Assembly: GCA_963817515.1 (NCBI GenBank)
Contig: CAWFPJ010000006.1
Coordinates: 124,001-188,000, forward strand
Direction: 5' to 3'
Length of the DNA stretch: 64,000 bases
From: DATMNI01 sp963817515
Lineage (GTDB): Bacteria > Acidobacteriota > Terriglobia > Bryobacterales > Bryobacteraceae
Of this stretch, positions 43,692 to 53,492 are shown in pieces. Position numbers and translations under genes: made by a program. Under the pieces are notes generated by a model that saw only the letters and a list, made by a program, of their open reading frames with translations, did no database searches and was not told the DNA's origin. Positions within the stretch are counted from its first letter, which is position 1. Every line of letters starts with the position of its first letter.

Positions 43692-45271
43692 TATTGTGGC
43701 AGCCCGAAGGCGACAATGTTGGAGCCGGCGGCGATGGCAATATAGTCGCTGCCCTTCCAGCTATAAGCGATGGGCGACGCGCTAATCTGCTGGCCGGTGT
43801 TGAAATGCCAGAGCGGCTTGCCGGTAAGCGCGTTGAGAGCCGTAAGCTCACCTTGATCGTCACCGGCAAACAGCAGCCCGCCCGCGGTTGACAACAGGCC
43901 GGCTCCGTAGCGCTTCGAGCCGGTCTGCCGGTAGTCCCACAAGCGCTTTCCGGTGGCAACGTCGAGAGCGCGGACATGCATCTCCCACGGTTCTTCAGGG
44001 CTCTCCATGTAACCCGTAGCATAGAACGGAAACCCTCCAGGGCGAAAGCGGTCGGACGATTTCGTGTTAATGCCGCAGCCTTCCTGTGCCACCACGTAGA
44101 AGGTTTTGGTATCCGGATTGTACGCCGGCGACATCCAATTCGTAGCGCCAGCGGTAGCCGGACAGACCTTGGTTCCGTGCATGCTCGGCTCAATGCCCGG
44201 AACCCTCTGGGGCCGTCCCTGCGAGGTAAGCCCGGTGGCCCAATTTAACAGGTCGACGAAGGGCGTGCCGCGCAGGAACTCGCCCGTAACGCGGTCCAGC
44301 ATGTAGTAGAAGCCGTTGCGGTTGGCCTGAACCAGCAGTTTGCGCATGCGGCCGTTTACCTGGGCCTCAACCAACACCGGAATCTCGACGGCGTCCCAGT
44401 CATAGACATCATGCGGAGTGAACTGGAAATACCACTTCAATTTGCCCGTGTCCGCATCGAGCGCTACCATGCACTCCGTGTACAGGTTGTCCCCAAGCCG
44501 CATGTCGCCGTTGAAGTCCGGCGCAGGATTGCCGATGCCCCAGTAGATGAGGTTAAGTTCGGAATCGTAGCTGCCGGTCAACCACGTGTCGCCCCCAGCT
44601 GTTTTCCAGGAGTCGCCGGCCCAAGTTTCGCTGCCAGGCTGCCCGGGCTTCGGAATTGAGTTCCAACGCCATAGCCGCTCGCCGGTCTTGGCGTCGTAGG
44701 CATCCAGCCAGCCGTTCAGGCCGTGATCGCCGGGCGCGATGCCGACGATGACCTTGTCCTTCACGACGAGCGGGGCGAGTGGACACCAGTACCCCTCGAT
44801 CGCTTCCGCCAGCTTTACGGTCCACAACATGTTGCCGGTTCTCGCATCGAGCGATACCAGGCGCGCGTCGGGCGTGCCGAAATAGATCTGATGGCCGTAG
44901 ATTGCGACACCCCGGTTGGGTCCGCGCTCGATGGCGGGCTCGTGGCGGTATTCCCAGATGCGGCGGCCGGTCTGCGAATCAAGCGCATAGACCTCATTGG
45001 GCTGCGAGATGTACATCACGCCCCGATATACGATGGGGACCGACTCCAGACGCGAAGCGCCGGGCACGTGGAAGATCCATTTTGGCGAGAGCGAGCGTAC
45101 ATTTCCGGCGTGGATCTGATGGAGCGCCGAATGCCGCTGCGAATGATAAGCACCGGAGTAAGTCAGCCAATCGTCCGGATTGGCACGCAGCAGATCCTGA
45201 TAAGTTACCTGCGCGCCCGCGCTCAGGGCCACCGCGAGCCATACCGCGAGCCATGCCAGCCAGGGCCTCAT
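43691..45271 (-). CDS. PQQ-dependent dehydrogenase-like eight-bladed quinoprotein
   Basis: The protein has 526 residues with a signal peptide (MRPWLAWLAVWLAVALSAGA). Repeated tryptophan-docking motifs mark a PQQ propeller: WLTYSGAYHSQRHSALHQI, VYALDSQTGRRIWEYRHE, LVSLDARTGNMLWTVK, LDAYDAKTGERLWRWN, VALDADTGKLKWYFQFTPHD, VRALDVATGKRLWDYRQTGS and LTALNALTGKPLWHFNTGQQ. DVYDWDAVEIPVL holds the acidic block seen in alcohol dehydrogenases, and YWGIGNPAPDFNGDMRLGDN the calcium-site region. It likely oxidises an alcohol or sugar in the periplasm and passes electrons to the cytochrome c encoded just upstream (ATGA overlap). The C-terminal haem domain of quinohaemoproteins is absent, which fits use of a separate cytochrome. 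Confidence 0.87.
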   Translation of the reverse strand: MRPWLAWLAVWLAVALSAGAQVTYQDLLRANPDDWLTYSGAYHSQRHSALHQIHAGNVRSLSPKWIFHVPGASRLESVPIVYRGVMYISQPNEVYALDSQTGRRIWEYRHEPAIERGPNRGVAIYGHQIYFGTPDARLVSLDARTGNMLWTVKLAEAIEGYWCPLAPLVVKDKVIVGIAPGDHGLNGWLDAYDAKTGERLWRWNSIPKPGQPGSETWAGDSWKTAGGDTWLTGSYDSELNLIYWGIGNPAPDFNGDMRLGDNLYTECMVALDADTGKLKWYFQFTPHDVYDWDAVEIPVLVEAQVNGRMRKLLVQANRNGFYYMLDRVTGEFLRGTPFVDLLNWATGLTSQGRPQRVPGIEPSMHGTKVCPATAGATNWMSPAYNPDTKTFYVVAQEGCGINTKSSDRFRPGGFPFYATGYMESPEEPWEMHVRALDVATGKRLWDYRQTGSKRYGAGLLSTAGGLLFAGDDQGELTALNALTGKPLWHFNTGQQISASPIAYSWKGSDYIAIAAGSNIVAFGLPQ

Positions 45272-46113
45272 TGTCTCACCTGGCGGCTGAGGAAGGCCAG
45301 CAGATCCTCCAGTTCTGCGGCAGTCAGGTTCGTGCCGTAGTCGTACGGCATAAGTGAACGGCTGCCGTATTCCGCTTTGGCGACGTCGTCCCTCTGCAGC
45401 AGGTGCAGCGCATAACTTCGATCCATAACCTGCAACGAGAAATTGTTCTCGTTCTTGATGACTCCGTCGAGCGTCTCACCCGATTTCATGGTCAGCCGGA
45501 TGGGCTGGAAGCCGGCGGGAATGTTGGGCCGCCGTTCGGTAAGCGCCTGACGCAGATACTGGACGTTGCGCTCCGCGGCGATGTTCGAAAGATCGGGACC
45601 GAGCATCCCGCCGCGCCCGCGAATCATGTGACACGTGACGCAGCCGCCTCTGCCCTGGAAGAGTTTAGCGCCGCGCTCCGCGGAGCCCTCGACCACCTCA
45701 TCGGAGGCGGTGGCACGCAGGCTGCGAATATAAGCGACGATCTTCCATACCCGATCTTCCGGCAGCCCCGCAGCAGGCATTAGAGTGCCGGGGATTCCGT
45801 TCCTGATAGCGGCGAACAGTTCGTCGTCACTGTTGCGAAGGTAGCGGCGAGCGGCGGCCAAAGCAGGGGCGCGATCGCCGGCCGTGCCCTCAAGACCGTG
45901 ACAAGCCGTGCACGATGAATTATATAAGTGGCGCCCTTCGGAGATGACTTCCGGTGTATGGCCCAGCGGATTGGTGCTGCGCATCGCGGGCCGGCGGCCC
46001 GAACCGGCGCGGACCTGCGGCGCGATCCCGATTGACTCCACTCTCCGCATGAAAGCGAACCCACTGCCGCTTGGAAACGCGATAGCCGGCAGCAGGGCGA
46101 TGGTCAGGATCAT
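45268..46113 (-). CDS. Di-haem cytochrome c, exported
   Basis: From ATG 46113 the protein has 281 residues with a hydrophobic leader (MILTIALLPAIAFPSG). Two class-I cytochrome c domains are visible with CxxCH motifs, CTACH (LYNSSCTACHGLEGTAGDRA) and CVTCH (LFQGRGGCVTCHMIRGRGGM). Likely axial methionines are in GTLMPAAGL and SRSLMPYDYG. It ends TAAELEDLLAFLSRQ. The stop overlaps the quinoprotein ATG (ATGA). It is the first gene of the operon and is the natural electron acceptor for the quinoprotein. The longer frame back to 46338 has no signal peptide and no RBS, so I rejected it; the RBS of the chosen start is also weak. Confidence 0.85.
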   Translation of the reverse strand: MILTIALLPAIAFPSGSGFAFMRRVESIGIAPQVRAGSGRRPAMRSTNPLGHTPEVISEGRHLYNSSCTACHGLEGTAGDRAPALAAARRYLRNSDDELFAAIRNGIPGTLMPAAGLPEDRVWKIVAYIRSLRATASDEVVEGSAERGAKLFQGRGGCVTCHMIRGRGGMLGPDLSNIAAERNVQYLRQALTERRPNIPAGFQPIRLTMKSGETLDGVIKNENNFSLQVMDRSYALHLLQRDDVAKAEYGSRSLMPYDYGTNLTAAELEDLLAFLSRQVRQ

Positions 46114-46917
46114 TGGCGATAGTCTAACCGATTTCTCCCGGCGTGTGAGGAGCCAGGTGCGCAAGGCAGAGTGAGCATCATCAGCACGGAACCGATGGCC
46201 TACGCGAATACAGGATTTCTCTCGGGTCACCGTGCCGGCCGCCGGGCGGCCGAGATCATCATCAATCACCCCGATTTTCACGCCAGCCCAGGTTTCGCAG
46301 GTGCCGCTCCATGGCGAACTGCAGCTTCTGACTCTCAAGATTGTGCGCGACCTGGTATGCGGGCGGTAGTGGACCGGACTCGACAGCCGCCGCTTATTAA
46401 AACGAGCCGGACGAAGGAGTGCCCCCGTGGCGCAGGCCCGTAAATAGTTCCTGGATGGTGATTGCTATAGGCACCTCCACGGCAGAACAATGAGCGGGTC
46501 ACCTTGTTTTGCACCAATGAATAAAAGGATCTGAGCCCCGAGTCTGAGGAACTTCGGACTGGCCTTTTCGGAGCTCTCCCTCTACTCGGGAATGAACTGG
46601 CCTCGATGTTCTGCCGCGCGGCCCCACGGATCACAGCGCACGAAAAAGCGGTTCTCGAACGAAGGCTCGACCGCGTTTTGCGTTCGACCGTACCTCGGAG
46701 AAGCTTCGGGTCAGCACCACCGGCCACAGGGCAGGCTCAGGGACGGGCACCGGATCGAGACTAAACTGGAATTGCGAGATCGACGCGATGCCGAAGTCGG
46801 GTTGCCGCCCGGGCGGTATCGCTTGCACATCTTCCTCCTGCTACGATCAGCCGGTTAATTGCCCAAACTCACGGAGTAACTGGCCATCGACAAGCAAGAA
46901 TCCCGAGGCCACTCCGG
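46114..46917. other. 800-bp gap with a possible PEP-CTERM remnant
   Basis: No gene is supported. On the minus strand at about 46715-46830 the frame FGIASISQFQFSLDPVPVPE followed by PALWPVVLT resembles the junction of a PEP-CTERM protein, but the hydrophobic helix and basic end are lost. It is probably one more decayed gene end. The short plus-strand frame at 46171-46443 has no family resemblance. Confidence 0.35.
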
Positions 46918-48621
46918 CTATTGTTGTACAGACAACGTCGTAGGGGGCGATTGCACGCCGCTGATACTCGCGACGACGGGCCAATCTCCGTTTACCAGAG
47001 AACTCGGCAATTGGATCGCGACCTGGTAAAGTCCCGCGAAACCGGGCGCCAGCGCCGCGCCATATACTCTGGCCGGTATGTTGTTGATCGTGACCGTTGG
47101 AAGGGCGCTGGTGGAATACGTCAGATTACCCGGAACTTGCACGCCGATGGGAGCGGCCGGTGTTGTAGGACCGAACCCGGTTCCCCAAAGAATGATCACG
47201 TCGCCTGGTTTGGCCGGCACAGTAGCTGCACCTGCGAAAGTGCCGTCCTTAACCGCCAGACTGAAATCCTGTCGCGTGGCAACAGCTTGACTGCCCGGCC
47301 ACGTGAAAAACGCAGGCCTATAGAGGCTAGATGTAACTGTGAGCGCGGCACTCGTCCCCGCAGAATTGGCAACTGTTACCTGGGTTGGGCCTGACGCTAA
47401 ATTGGGAACCACAAAGTTGATCTGACTCGGGCTGACATAGTACAAATATGCCTTCTGGCCGCCAACGGTCACGGTTACGCCGTCGAGAGTCGTGGGTAGT
47501 GTCCCGTTTACGATGGAGCTGTCCCAGTTATCAGTTACGGAGGCAAGGTTAGTACCCTCAATTGTTGCCCAAGAACCAGGAACCAGCCCAGGCTGAAAGC
47601 TTGCACCGTTCACCACGCCGTTCGCAGAGATAACCGGTATCGTGGTGGACTGCGAGGCGGCGGGAGCGCCTGCCGCCCAGGGCAGGCTATGCGGCGAGAC
47701 GCCTACGGTGTCTGTGCGCGTCGTTCCATTGGTGGTCTGGATCACCGACACGGCTACGGTCGTGGACGTAAACTGCAACAGCAGCACCCAAACAGGACCG
47801 TTCGCTACGCCGTAAGCCTGCCAATTCGAAAAGATCCCGTACAGCTTATGCCCGTCTACTGCGGTATCGGTGCGGATGTTGCCATGCGTCGCCCCATTGA
47901 TCCAGTGTCCGCAGAAGACCGCCCGAACGGGTTGCGTTGCCGCCCACACCTCGATGTCAACGCCAGAGGCATCCACGCTTGGCAGACCGTACAGTTTCGG
48001 CCCGAAAGTGGATGCCCTATCCGCGAGCGTTCCCTGGGTGTCGTCTTGTTGGTACGCATGAGTGAATACCAGCACCTCACGACCGGGGTTCGCGGCGATA
48101 ACGCCGGTAGCCCATGCCAACGCTCCAGGCCGAGGGTAGAGTTCCAGAAACAGGACCAGGAATTTGCGGCTGGTGGTGGGCTCGGTGAACAGAATGTATT
48201 CGTTGGCGTGCTGTCCGTTTGGATCGGTCCACGCACCCCCGAACCACGTCTTGCCTGAGATCCTGGCGTACCCGAGTTGTGCGTCGAAGGTTGTACTTAG
48301 CCTACCCGAAGGATTGTCGGAATCGTAGTCGTGGTTGCCAATGGCCACACCGTAAGGAATCCCGAGACCATCAATCGCCTGAAAGCCTTGTGTCCAACCG
48401 TTGGCAATGTCGGGCACGTAGCCGCTCGACGTAAAATCCCCGACTGAGAACACGCCTTGTATATTCAGCGCCGTTTTGTTGGCGACAATCCAATTTGCCT
48501 GGGCGATCCAGCCGGCTCCTGTGCCACCGTTGATATGGACATCGGGTACCATGATGAACGAGAAGTCGGCGGTCACAGCCGCTTGAATGAAGAATAAGGA
48601 AGTTAGAACACTGTTCACCAT
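46918..48621 (-). CDS. Secreted metallophosphoesterase with TIGR03437 C-terminal domain
   Basis: The protein has 567 residues with a signal peptide-like N-terminus (MVNSVLTSLFFIQAAVTA). About 18-290 is a calcineurin-like phosphoesterase: SFIMVPDVHING (D-x-H), GVFSVGDFTSSG (GD), YGVAIGNHDYDSD (GNHD), LVFTHAYQQDD and VFCGHWING (GHxxG-like). About 340-567 is the domain of uncharacterised Solibacter proteins (TIGR03437): VNGASFQPGLVPGSWATIEG, YLYYVSPSQINFVVP, VTVANSAGTSAALTV, VIILWGTGFGPTTPA and GLYQVAIQLPSSL. That domain is a strong lineage marker and probably a surface-display or adhesion module. The enzyme motifs look complete; the substrate is unknown. No operon partner. Confidence 0.85.
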   Translation of the reverse strand: MVNSVLTSLFFIQAAVTADFSFIMVPDVHINGGTGAGWIAQANWIVANKTALNIQGVFSVGDFTSSGYVPDIANGWTQGFQAIDGLGIPYGVAIGNHDYDSDNPSGRLSTTFDAQLGYARISGKTWFGGAWTDPNGQHANEYILFTEPTTSRKFLVLFLELYPRPGALAWATGVIAANPGREVLVFTHAYQQDDTQGTLADRASTFGPKLYGLPSVDASGVDIEVWAATQPVRAVFCGHWINGATHGNIRTDTAVDGHKLYGIFSNWQAYGVANGPVWVLLLQFTSTTVAVSVIQTTNGTTRTDTVGVSPHSLPWAAGAPAASQSTTIPVISANGVVNGASFQPGLVPGSWATIEGTNLASVTDNWDSSIVNGTLPTTLDGVTVTVGGQKAYLYYVSPSQINFVVPNLASGPTQVTVANSAGTSAALTVTSSLYRPAFFTWPGSQAVATRQDFSLAVKDGTFAGAATVPAKPGDVIILWGTGFGPTTPAAPIGVQVPGNLTYSTSALPTVTINNIPARVYGAALAPGFAGLYQVAIQLPSSLVNGDWPVVASISGVQSPPTTLSVQQ

Positions 48622-48949
48622 TGGATCACCCTATGTCCTACCTTAGCACTCCCGTTTTGCTTCGCCTTCAGAACCCACTATGAATACGCTTCGCCCATCG
48701 CGATGCGGTCGGCTCTACACGCCGGCTCACCTGGAGGTCCTTCAACGGCAGGCACATCGTCAACTGTGTCGATTGCATCCGCTCCAATCACTGGTCGTGA
48801 CGCTCGTCGATAAAGGTTCGAATGTGCTTGAAACGACTGCGGCGACGGTACGGGATATAAACTCCGGACCTTCCGGGAACAAGAGCGGCTCGGGAAGGCA
48901 GCCTGGGGCTGCAATGCTTTTTCACCCGTCCCGCCTGCGGCGCCGGGGT
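48622..48949. other. Gap with no gene
   Basis: Upstream region of the metallophosphoesterase. Frames on the minus strand are open but have no family resemblance. It runs into the kinase fragment. Confidence 0.3.
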
Positions 48950-49036
48950 ATCCGACCGCGCGTCTGCGGGTCTTCCCTCGGCCTGCTCCGGCGACATGTA
49001 AGCGGCCGTTCCGATGATCGTGCCTTCTTCGGTTCG
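48950..49036 (-). pseudogene. Ser/Thr protein kinase activation-loop fragment
   Basis: The minus frame reads RTEEGTIIGTAAYMSPEQAE and GRPADARSD. This is the activation segment of bacterial Hanks-type kinases (GTxxYMSPEQ). Nothing else of the kinase domain is recognisable on either side, so it is a scrap about 30 residues long. Confidence 0.55.
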
Positions 49037-49215
49037 AGGACTGCGGTGCGGCGAGAGCGGTGAAGGATCGCCCACGCGCCCCGGTGCAGAACGGCTCGAT
49101 CCTCTCTCCGTTCTCTGCAGCCGAGTGCTCGTTGGGAGCAACAAGTCTTACACCAGCAGACGTGCCCCTTGGTCTTCCTGTGTCCTATGTAGACCGTTGA
49201 TTATCGCGGGCCCCA

Positions 49216-49600
49216 CTTATAAAATCCGTGAAAGCCCAGGGACTGGAAGGACTGATTGCAAAGCGTCGCGACAGTCAATATGAACCCGGTGAACGGTCGG
49301 GCGCGTGGCAGAAGATGCGAATAAATCAGGGGCAGGAATTCGTCATCGGCGGATATACCGTGGGCGGAAAGTCGTTCGACGCCCTGGTATTCGGGTATTA
49401 CCAGGAGGGAAATCTTATATATGCGGCAAGAACGCGCAACGGATTTACGCCAAAACTGCGCGATGATGAAGCGATTTAAATCGTTGGAAACCAAGGAATG
49501 CCTGTTTTCCAATCTGCCTGAGAAAAAGCTGGACGATGGGGCGCCGGCTCACCGCGGCGAAGATGGTCGATCGCAGATCGGTAAAGCCTGTTAGCCGTCT
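49216..49600 (+). pseudogene. Fragment of an ATP-dependent DNA ligase (LigD-like)
   Basis: The frame gives KAQGLEGLIAKRRDSQYEPG, RSGAWQKMRINQGQEFVIGG and FDALVFGYYQEGNLIYAART, ending at 49479. After a shift, FKSLETKECLFSNLPEKK and then, in a further frame, GRRLTAAKMVDRRSVKPV follow. These are the end of the adenylation domain and the OB-fold of ligases used in bacterial non-homologous end joining. The catalytic KxDG lysine is outside the fragment. There are two or more shifts and no start. Confidence 0.65.
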
Positions 49601-49715
49601 TTCTAGAGTAGCCACACCCGATCGATGCGAGTGTGGCAGGTAAACCCCCTATGTCGAGAGAGGCCGTTCTTAATGCGAATCAATACAAATAGCATAATAA
49701 ACAAGCAGTCCTGGC

Positions 49716-49744
49716 TTGACAGAAATTAGTATTCGACATACACT
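49716..49744 (+). promoter_or_regulatory. Sigma-70-type promoter for the second Oar receptor
   Basis: TTGACA at 49716-49721 is followed after exactly 17 bases by TACACT at 49739-49744. This gives a perfect -35 and a four-of-six -10 box about 120 bases before the ATG at 49865. No competing gene start lies between. Confidence 0.45.
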
Positions 49745-49864
49745 CTCAAGCGCTGTTGCATTAGATCCGTGCCAAGCTGCATTAGCCGGTTCGGTATCTA
49801 GTTTTGCTCGTGAAGGCGTCAACGATCACGGGAAACCGCGGAAGGATTCAGACCTGAAGATTAT

Positions 49865-52800
49865 ATGCCACGTAGCACAATATCCAAACTATTGGCCGCT
49901 CTGCTATTGTTTGCCCCGACTAACTTCGGCCAGAGTCAAAATGCCAGCGTGGGGGGCCGCGTCACAGACGCTTCGGGCGCTCCAGTGCCGAACGCCACGG
50001 CCACTCTTTCTCAGGCCGAGCGGTCGTTGAAAACGACAGTTCAAACAGATAGCGACGGCCGCTACGAATTCCCGAATGTGGCTCCCGGCTCCTACGATTT
50101 GAGTCTAGCGTCACAGGGCTTCGCCGAGTATGTTCAGCATGGCATCGAACTGCGTGCCAATCAGCCCTACCGCGCCGACATCCGCCTGCAGGTAGGCGAT
50201 ACAAGCACCAAAGTGGAGGTCGTGGCTGAAGCCGGACAACTAAACGTTGACAACGGAGCGAGGCAGGAAGGCATCTCGCCTCAGGTGATCAATGAATTGC
50301 CTCTGCTGGTGGCTGCCGGCACTCCACGCAACGCAGTACAGTTCATCTCATTCCTCCCCGGCGTCAATACCGGAACCAGCCCGCAAGCTTTCAATGCGCG
50401 CATCAACGGCGGACTGAAGATGGGCGACGAAGCGGTGATGGATGGAGCCAGCATGCAGGAAGGCACCATGTCCCAAAGCGGGATGGTGTCGTTTTTCGAT
50501 TTCCCCACCACGCCCGATATGGTAAGCGAAGTGCGAGTGCTCACCTCGAGCTATGAGCCTCAATATGGCGTCACTACTGGCGGCGTAATTATGGTGACGA
50601 CCAGAAGCGGCACCGATCAGTTCCACGGCGGCGTATTCGAATACTTCCGAAACAGAGACCTCAACGCACTGCAGTTCACCAACAATCGCGGCCCAGGCGA
50701 TCAGAGGCCTAAGGATAACGAAAACGAATACGGCGGCTTTATCGGTGGTCCCGTCAAGATTCCCAAACTGCATTTCGTGTGGGGGCCTAAACACAAGACG
50801 TATTTCTTCCACGATGAAGAGTACCTGCGCAGCCTCGGCGGCGCCACCCGTCCGTTGATCTCGATTCCGTCCACCCAGGAGCGCACCGGCAACTTCTCCG
50901 ACTTGAACGTTCCGATCTACGATCCGAAGACTGAGACAATTTCCAATGGTGTCATTACTCGGACTCCATACCCCAACAATCAGATCCCGTCCAGCGCGCA
51001 GAGCCCAATCGCTCTCAAGTGGATGAGTTACTTGCCGACCCCTACAAGTCCCGGCCCATACAATAACTTCCTGGCCCAGCCTGTCTCCGACGGCATTCTC
51101 TCCAACGTCAATCACTTTCTGTATAAGATCGATCACTATTGGGGCGAGAAAGATCATATCTTCGTCACCATCTGGCGCCAGGCTACCCAGCCGAACCAAC
51201 AGTGTGCGCTTCCGGTGCAGCTTTGTACTTCAAGCCCCGCCAATCCGGAGGATGCATGGGTGAACCGCTTCAACTGGGACCACATCTTCACCCCCACGCT
51301 CTTGAGTCACTTCGCCTACGGGTACGGCAACCGCAACGAAGGCTACGGATCAGTCACGGGCCAGAGTCCGACGGCGATTCAAATCCCCAACGCCGTCTCT
51401 TATAACGCTTCTCCTGCAGCCAGCTTTTCCGGCAATGGCGTCACCACTTTCGCGGGTTGGGGCAATAACCAGGGCGCGGGAGACCTGAACAAAACCACTC
51501 GTCCCTCGCACATTGTCAATGACTTGGTCACGTGGGTTCATGGCGCGCACACGTTGAGGGTTGGCGGCGAATACCGCCATCTGGCGCAAGTTTTCCGGTC
51601 TGCCAATGGCGAGGCCGGTTCGGTGAACTTCTCGGCGTTGTCCACAGCCTTGAACGGCGCCGCCAGCGGAGACGCTTTCGCCAGTCTCCTTGTGGGCGCA
51701 GTCGACAACGGCAGCCTGGCAGTCCACAATGTCTCCAAATATGGTGCGGCGCAGCTCGCTTTTTCGCTGCATGCCGGCGATACCTGGAAGGTGACGTCCA
51801 AGCTGACCCTGAACTACGGCCTCCGTTGGGATAAATTTACGCCCACGTACGAGACCGGCGACCAGTTAGCTTTCTTCAGCTTTGCCGCCAACCCCGGCGC
51901 CGGGAATCTGCCGGGGAGCGTTGCCTATGCCGGCAACAAATGGGGCTCCGCCAGCGCCGGCGTCCGCTACCCGGAGACTCCGTTCAACGGCGGTTTCGGG
52001 CCCCGGGTGGGCGCGGCCTACCGGCTGGACAACCAAACCGTCGTGCGCGCAGGCTATGGCGTTTTTTATACGCAGGCGTTTTACCCGGGATGGGGCGGCG
52101 GCATGTCTCTCGACGGTTTCAATCCGCAACTCTCTTTCGGCAACTCGATCAGCGGCTATGAGCCGTCGTTTTACCTGGACAAGGGCTTCCCATCCTACAG
52201 CACCGCGCCGAACATCAGCCTGAGTTCCGACAACGGCACCAATGGTCCAAACTACCGCCCCAGCTATGCCAACCACCTTTCTTATACCCAACAGTGGAAC
52301 CTGACTGTGGAGCGCAAGGTCGGCAACAGCAGTGTCGTCAGCGTCGCCTACATTGGCAACAAGGGCACTCATCTGCCCTCTCAGATGCAGCCGCTCAACG
52401 TTCTGAATCCCGCGTTGCTGACCAGCCTCGGAAGCGCCAACCTGAACACGGTTTTTCAACCTGGACAGACCTCACTCTTCGGCGTGAGCGTACCCTACTC
52501 GAATTGGGTGCAGACCCTGGACAGTGGGGGCACATGCAAACCCACCGTGGCGCAGGCCTTGGTGGCTTATCCGCAGTTTTGCGGAGGGCTCACGGGCGAA
52601 AACGAAAACCAAGGGACCTCGATATACCAATCGTTCCAGGCGAAGCTTGAAAAGGGCTTCCAGAACGGTATATATCTGGGGGCAAGCTATACATGGTCCC
52701 GGCTCACCACCGATGCTTCTTCGACCACACAAGCCACCGCCGGCTACGGTGGGATCGGCGGCGTGATCAATCCTTTCCAGGGAAGCCGCAACAAGTCGCT

Positions 52801-53410
52801 GTCTCCGGATGACATTCCGAATACCGTATCGATTCTGGGCACCTACGACCTTCCCTTCGGAGCCGGAAAGAAATGGCTCAGCGGCACTGGCTTCACCAAT
52901 AAGATTTTCGGCGGGTGGACGCTGGCAACCAGCATGAAATTCACTTCGGGAATGCCGTTGTACTTCCGCGATTCGACCGTCTGCGGCGTTCCTTCGCAAT
53001 TTCAAGCGCAGTGTATTCCCGCAATCACCGGAAACGTACTGGCTCAATCATGGGGCTCGTTCAACGTGAACCAAACCGCCTTTAACGCCTCCGCTTTCGA
53101 GTCCAGCGCCAGTTTTGCAAACGGCAACTATCTCGGCACCGGTCCGCGCGTAAGTTCGGTTCGGGGATCGCCGTATCGCGATACCAACCTGTCGCTCTCG
53201 AAGAAGTTCACTTTCAAAGAGTACGTCCATATGGAGATTCGCGCCGAAGCGTTCAATGTGCTGAACAATCACTACTTCACTTGCGACGGTCAGGCGTTCG
53301 GCGATTGTATACCGTTTAACAACGATCCCTCCAGCCCGAATTTCGGAAGTTGGAATGGCACCGTTTCCCAGCCGAGAAATATCCAGTTGGTCGGCCGAAT
53401 CACCTTCTAG
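49865..53410 (+). CDS. Oar-type TonB-dependent outer-membrane receptor
   Basis: The protein has 1181 residues with a signal peptide (MPRSTISKLLAALLLFAPTN). The carboxypeptidase-like domain is at about 27-110 (SVGGRVTDASGAPVPNATAT). The plug is at about 120-255 (NARINGGLKMGDEAVMDGAS, SYEPQYGVTTGGVIMVTTRS). The barrel follows and ends IQLVGRITF with a terminal aromatic residue. It differs clearly from the receptor at 38513, so it is an older paralogue. Two TPR protein genes follow on the same strand after 80 bases, a common arrangement of acidobacterial receptors; the TPR proteins may help handle or degrade the imported substrate, but this is inference. The RBS before ATG 49865 is weak. Confidence 0.92.
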   Translation: MPRSTISKLLAALLLFAPTNFGQSQNASVGGRVTDASGAPVPNATATLSQAERSLKTTVQTDSDGRYEFPNVAPGSYDLSLASQGFAEYVQHGIELRANQPYRADIRLQVGDTSTKVEVVAEAGQLNVDNGARQEGISPQVINELPLLVAAGTPRNAVQFISFLPGVNTGTSPQAFNARINGGLKMGDEAVMDGASMQEGTMSQSGMVSFFDFPTTPDMVSEVRVLTSSYEPQYGVTTGGVIMVTTRSGTDQFHGGVFEYFRNRDLNALQFTNNRGPGDQRPKDNENEYGGFIGGPVKIPKLHFVWGPKHKTYFFHDEEYLRSLGGATRPLISIPSTQERTGNFSDLNVPIYDPKTETISNGVITRTPYPNNQIPSSAQSPIALKWMSYLPTPTSPGPYNNFLAQPVSDGILSNVNHFLYKIDHYWGEKDHIFVTIWRQATQPNQQCALPVQLCTSSPANPEDAWVNRFNWDHIFTPTLLSHFAYGYGNRNEGYGSVTGQSPTAIQIPNAVSYNASPAASFSGNGVTTFAGWGNNQGAGDLNKTTRPSHIVNDLVTWVHGAHTLRVGGEYRHLAQVFRSANGEAGSVNFSALSTALNGAASGDAFASLLVGAVDNGSLAVHNVSKYGAAQLAFSLHAGDTWKVTSKLTLNYGLRWDKFTPTYETGDQLAFFSFAANPGAGNLPGSVAYAGNKWGSASAGVRYPETPFNGGFGPRVGAAYRLDNQTVVRAGYGVFYTQAFYPGWGGGMSLDGFNPQLSFGNSISGYEPSFYLDKGFPSYSTAPNISLSSDNGTNGPNYRPSYANHLSYTQQWNLTVERKVGNSSVVSVAYIGNKGTHLPSQMQPLNVLNPALLTSLGSANLNTVFQPGQTSLFGVSVPYSNWVQTLDSGGTCKPTVAQALVAYPQFCGGLTGENENQGTSIYQSFQAKLEKGFQNGIYLGASYTWSRLTTDASSTTQATAGYGGIGGVINPFQGSRNKSLSPDDIPNTVSILGTYDLPFGAGKKWLSGTGFTNKIFGGWTLATSMKFTSGMPLYFRDSTVCGVPSQFQAQCIPAITGNVLAQSWGSFNVNQTAFNASAFESSASFANGNYLGTGPRVSSVRGSPYRDTNLSLSKKFTFKEYVHMEIRAEAFNVLNNHYFTCDGQAFGDCIPFNNDPSSPNFGSWNGTVSQPRNIQLVGRITF

Positions 53411-53492
53411 CGGAAAACCTTCTGCGGACGGTGCAGAGCGGCACCCGCAGGAGCTACAATCGCAGCGAGGGTGCGCCACCGCGCAGATTCTA

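Noticed and set aside
46171..46443. 90-residue plus-strand frame in the cytochrome c promoter region
   Set aside because: No RBS, no family resemblance; it overlaps the promoter of the cytochrome operon.
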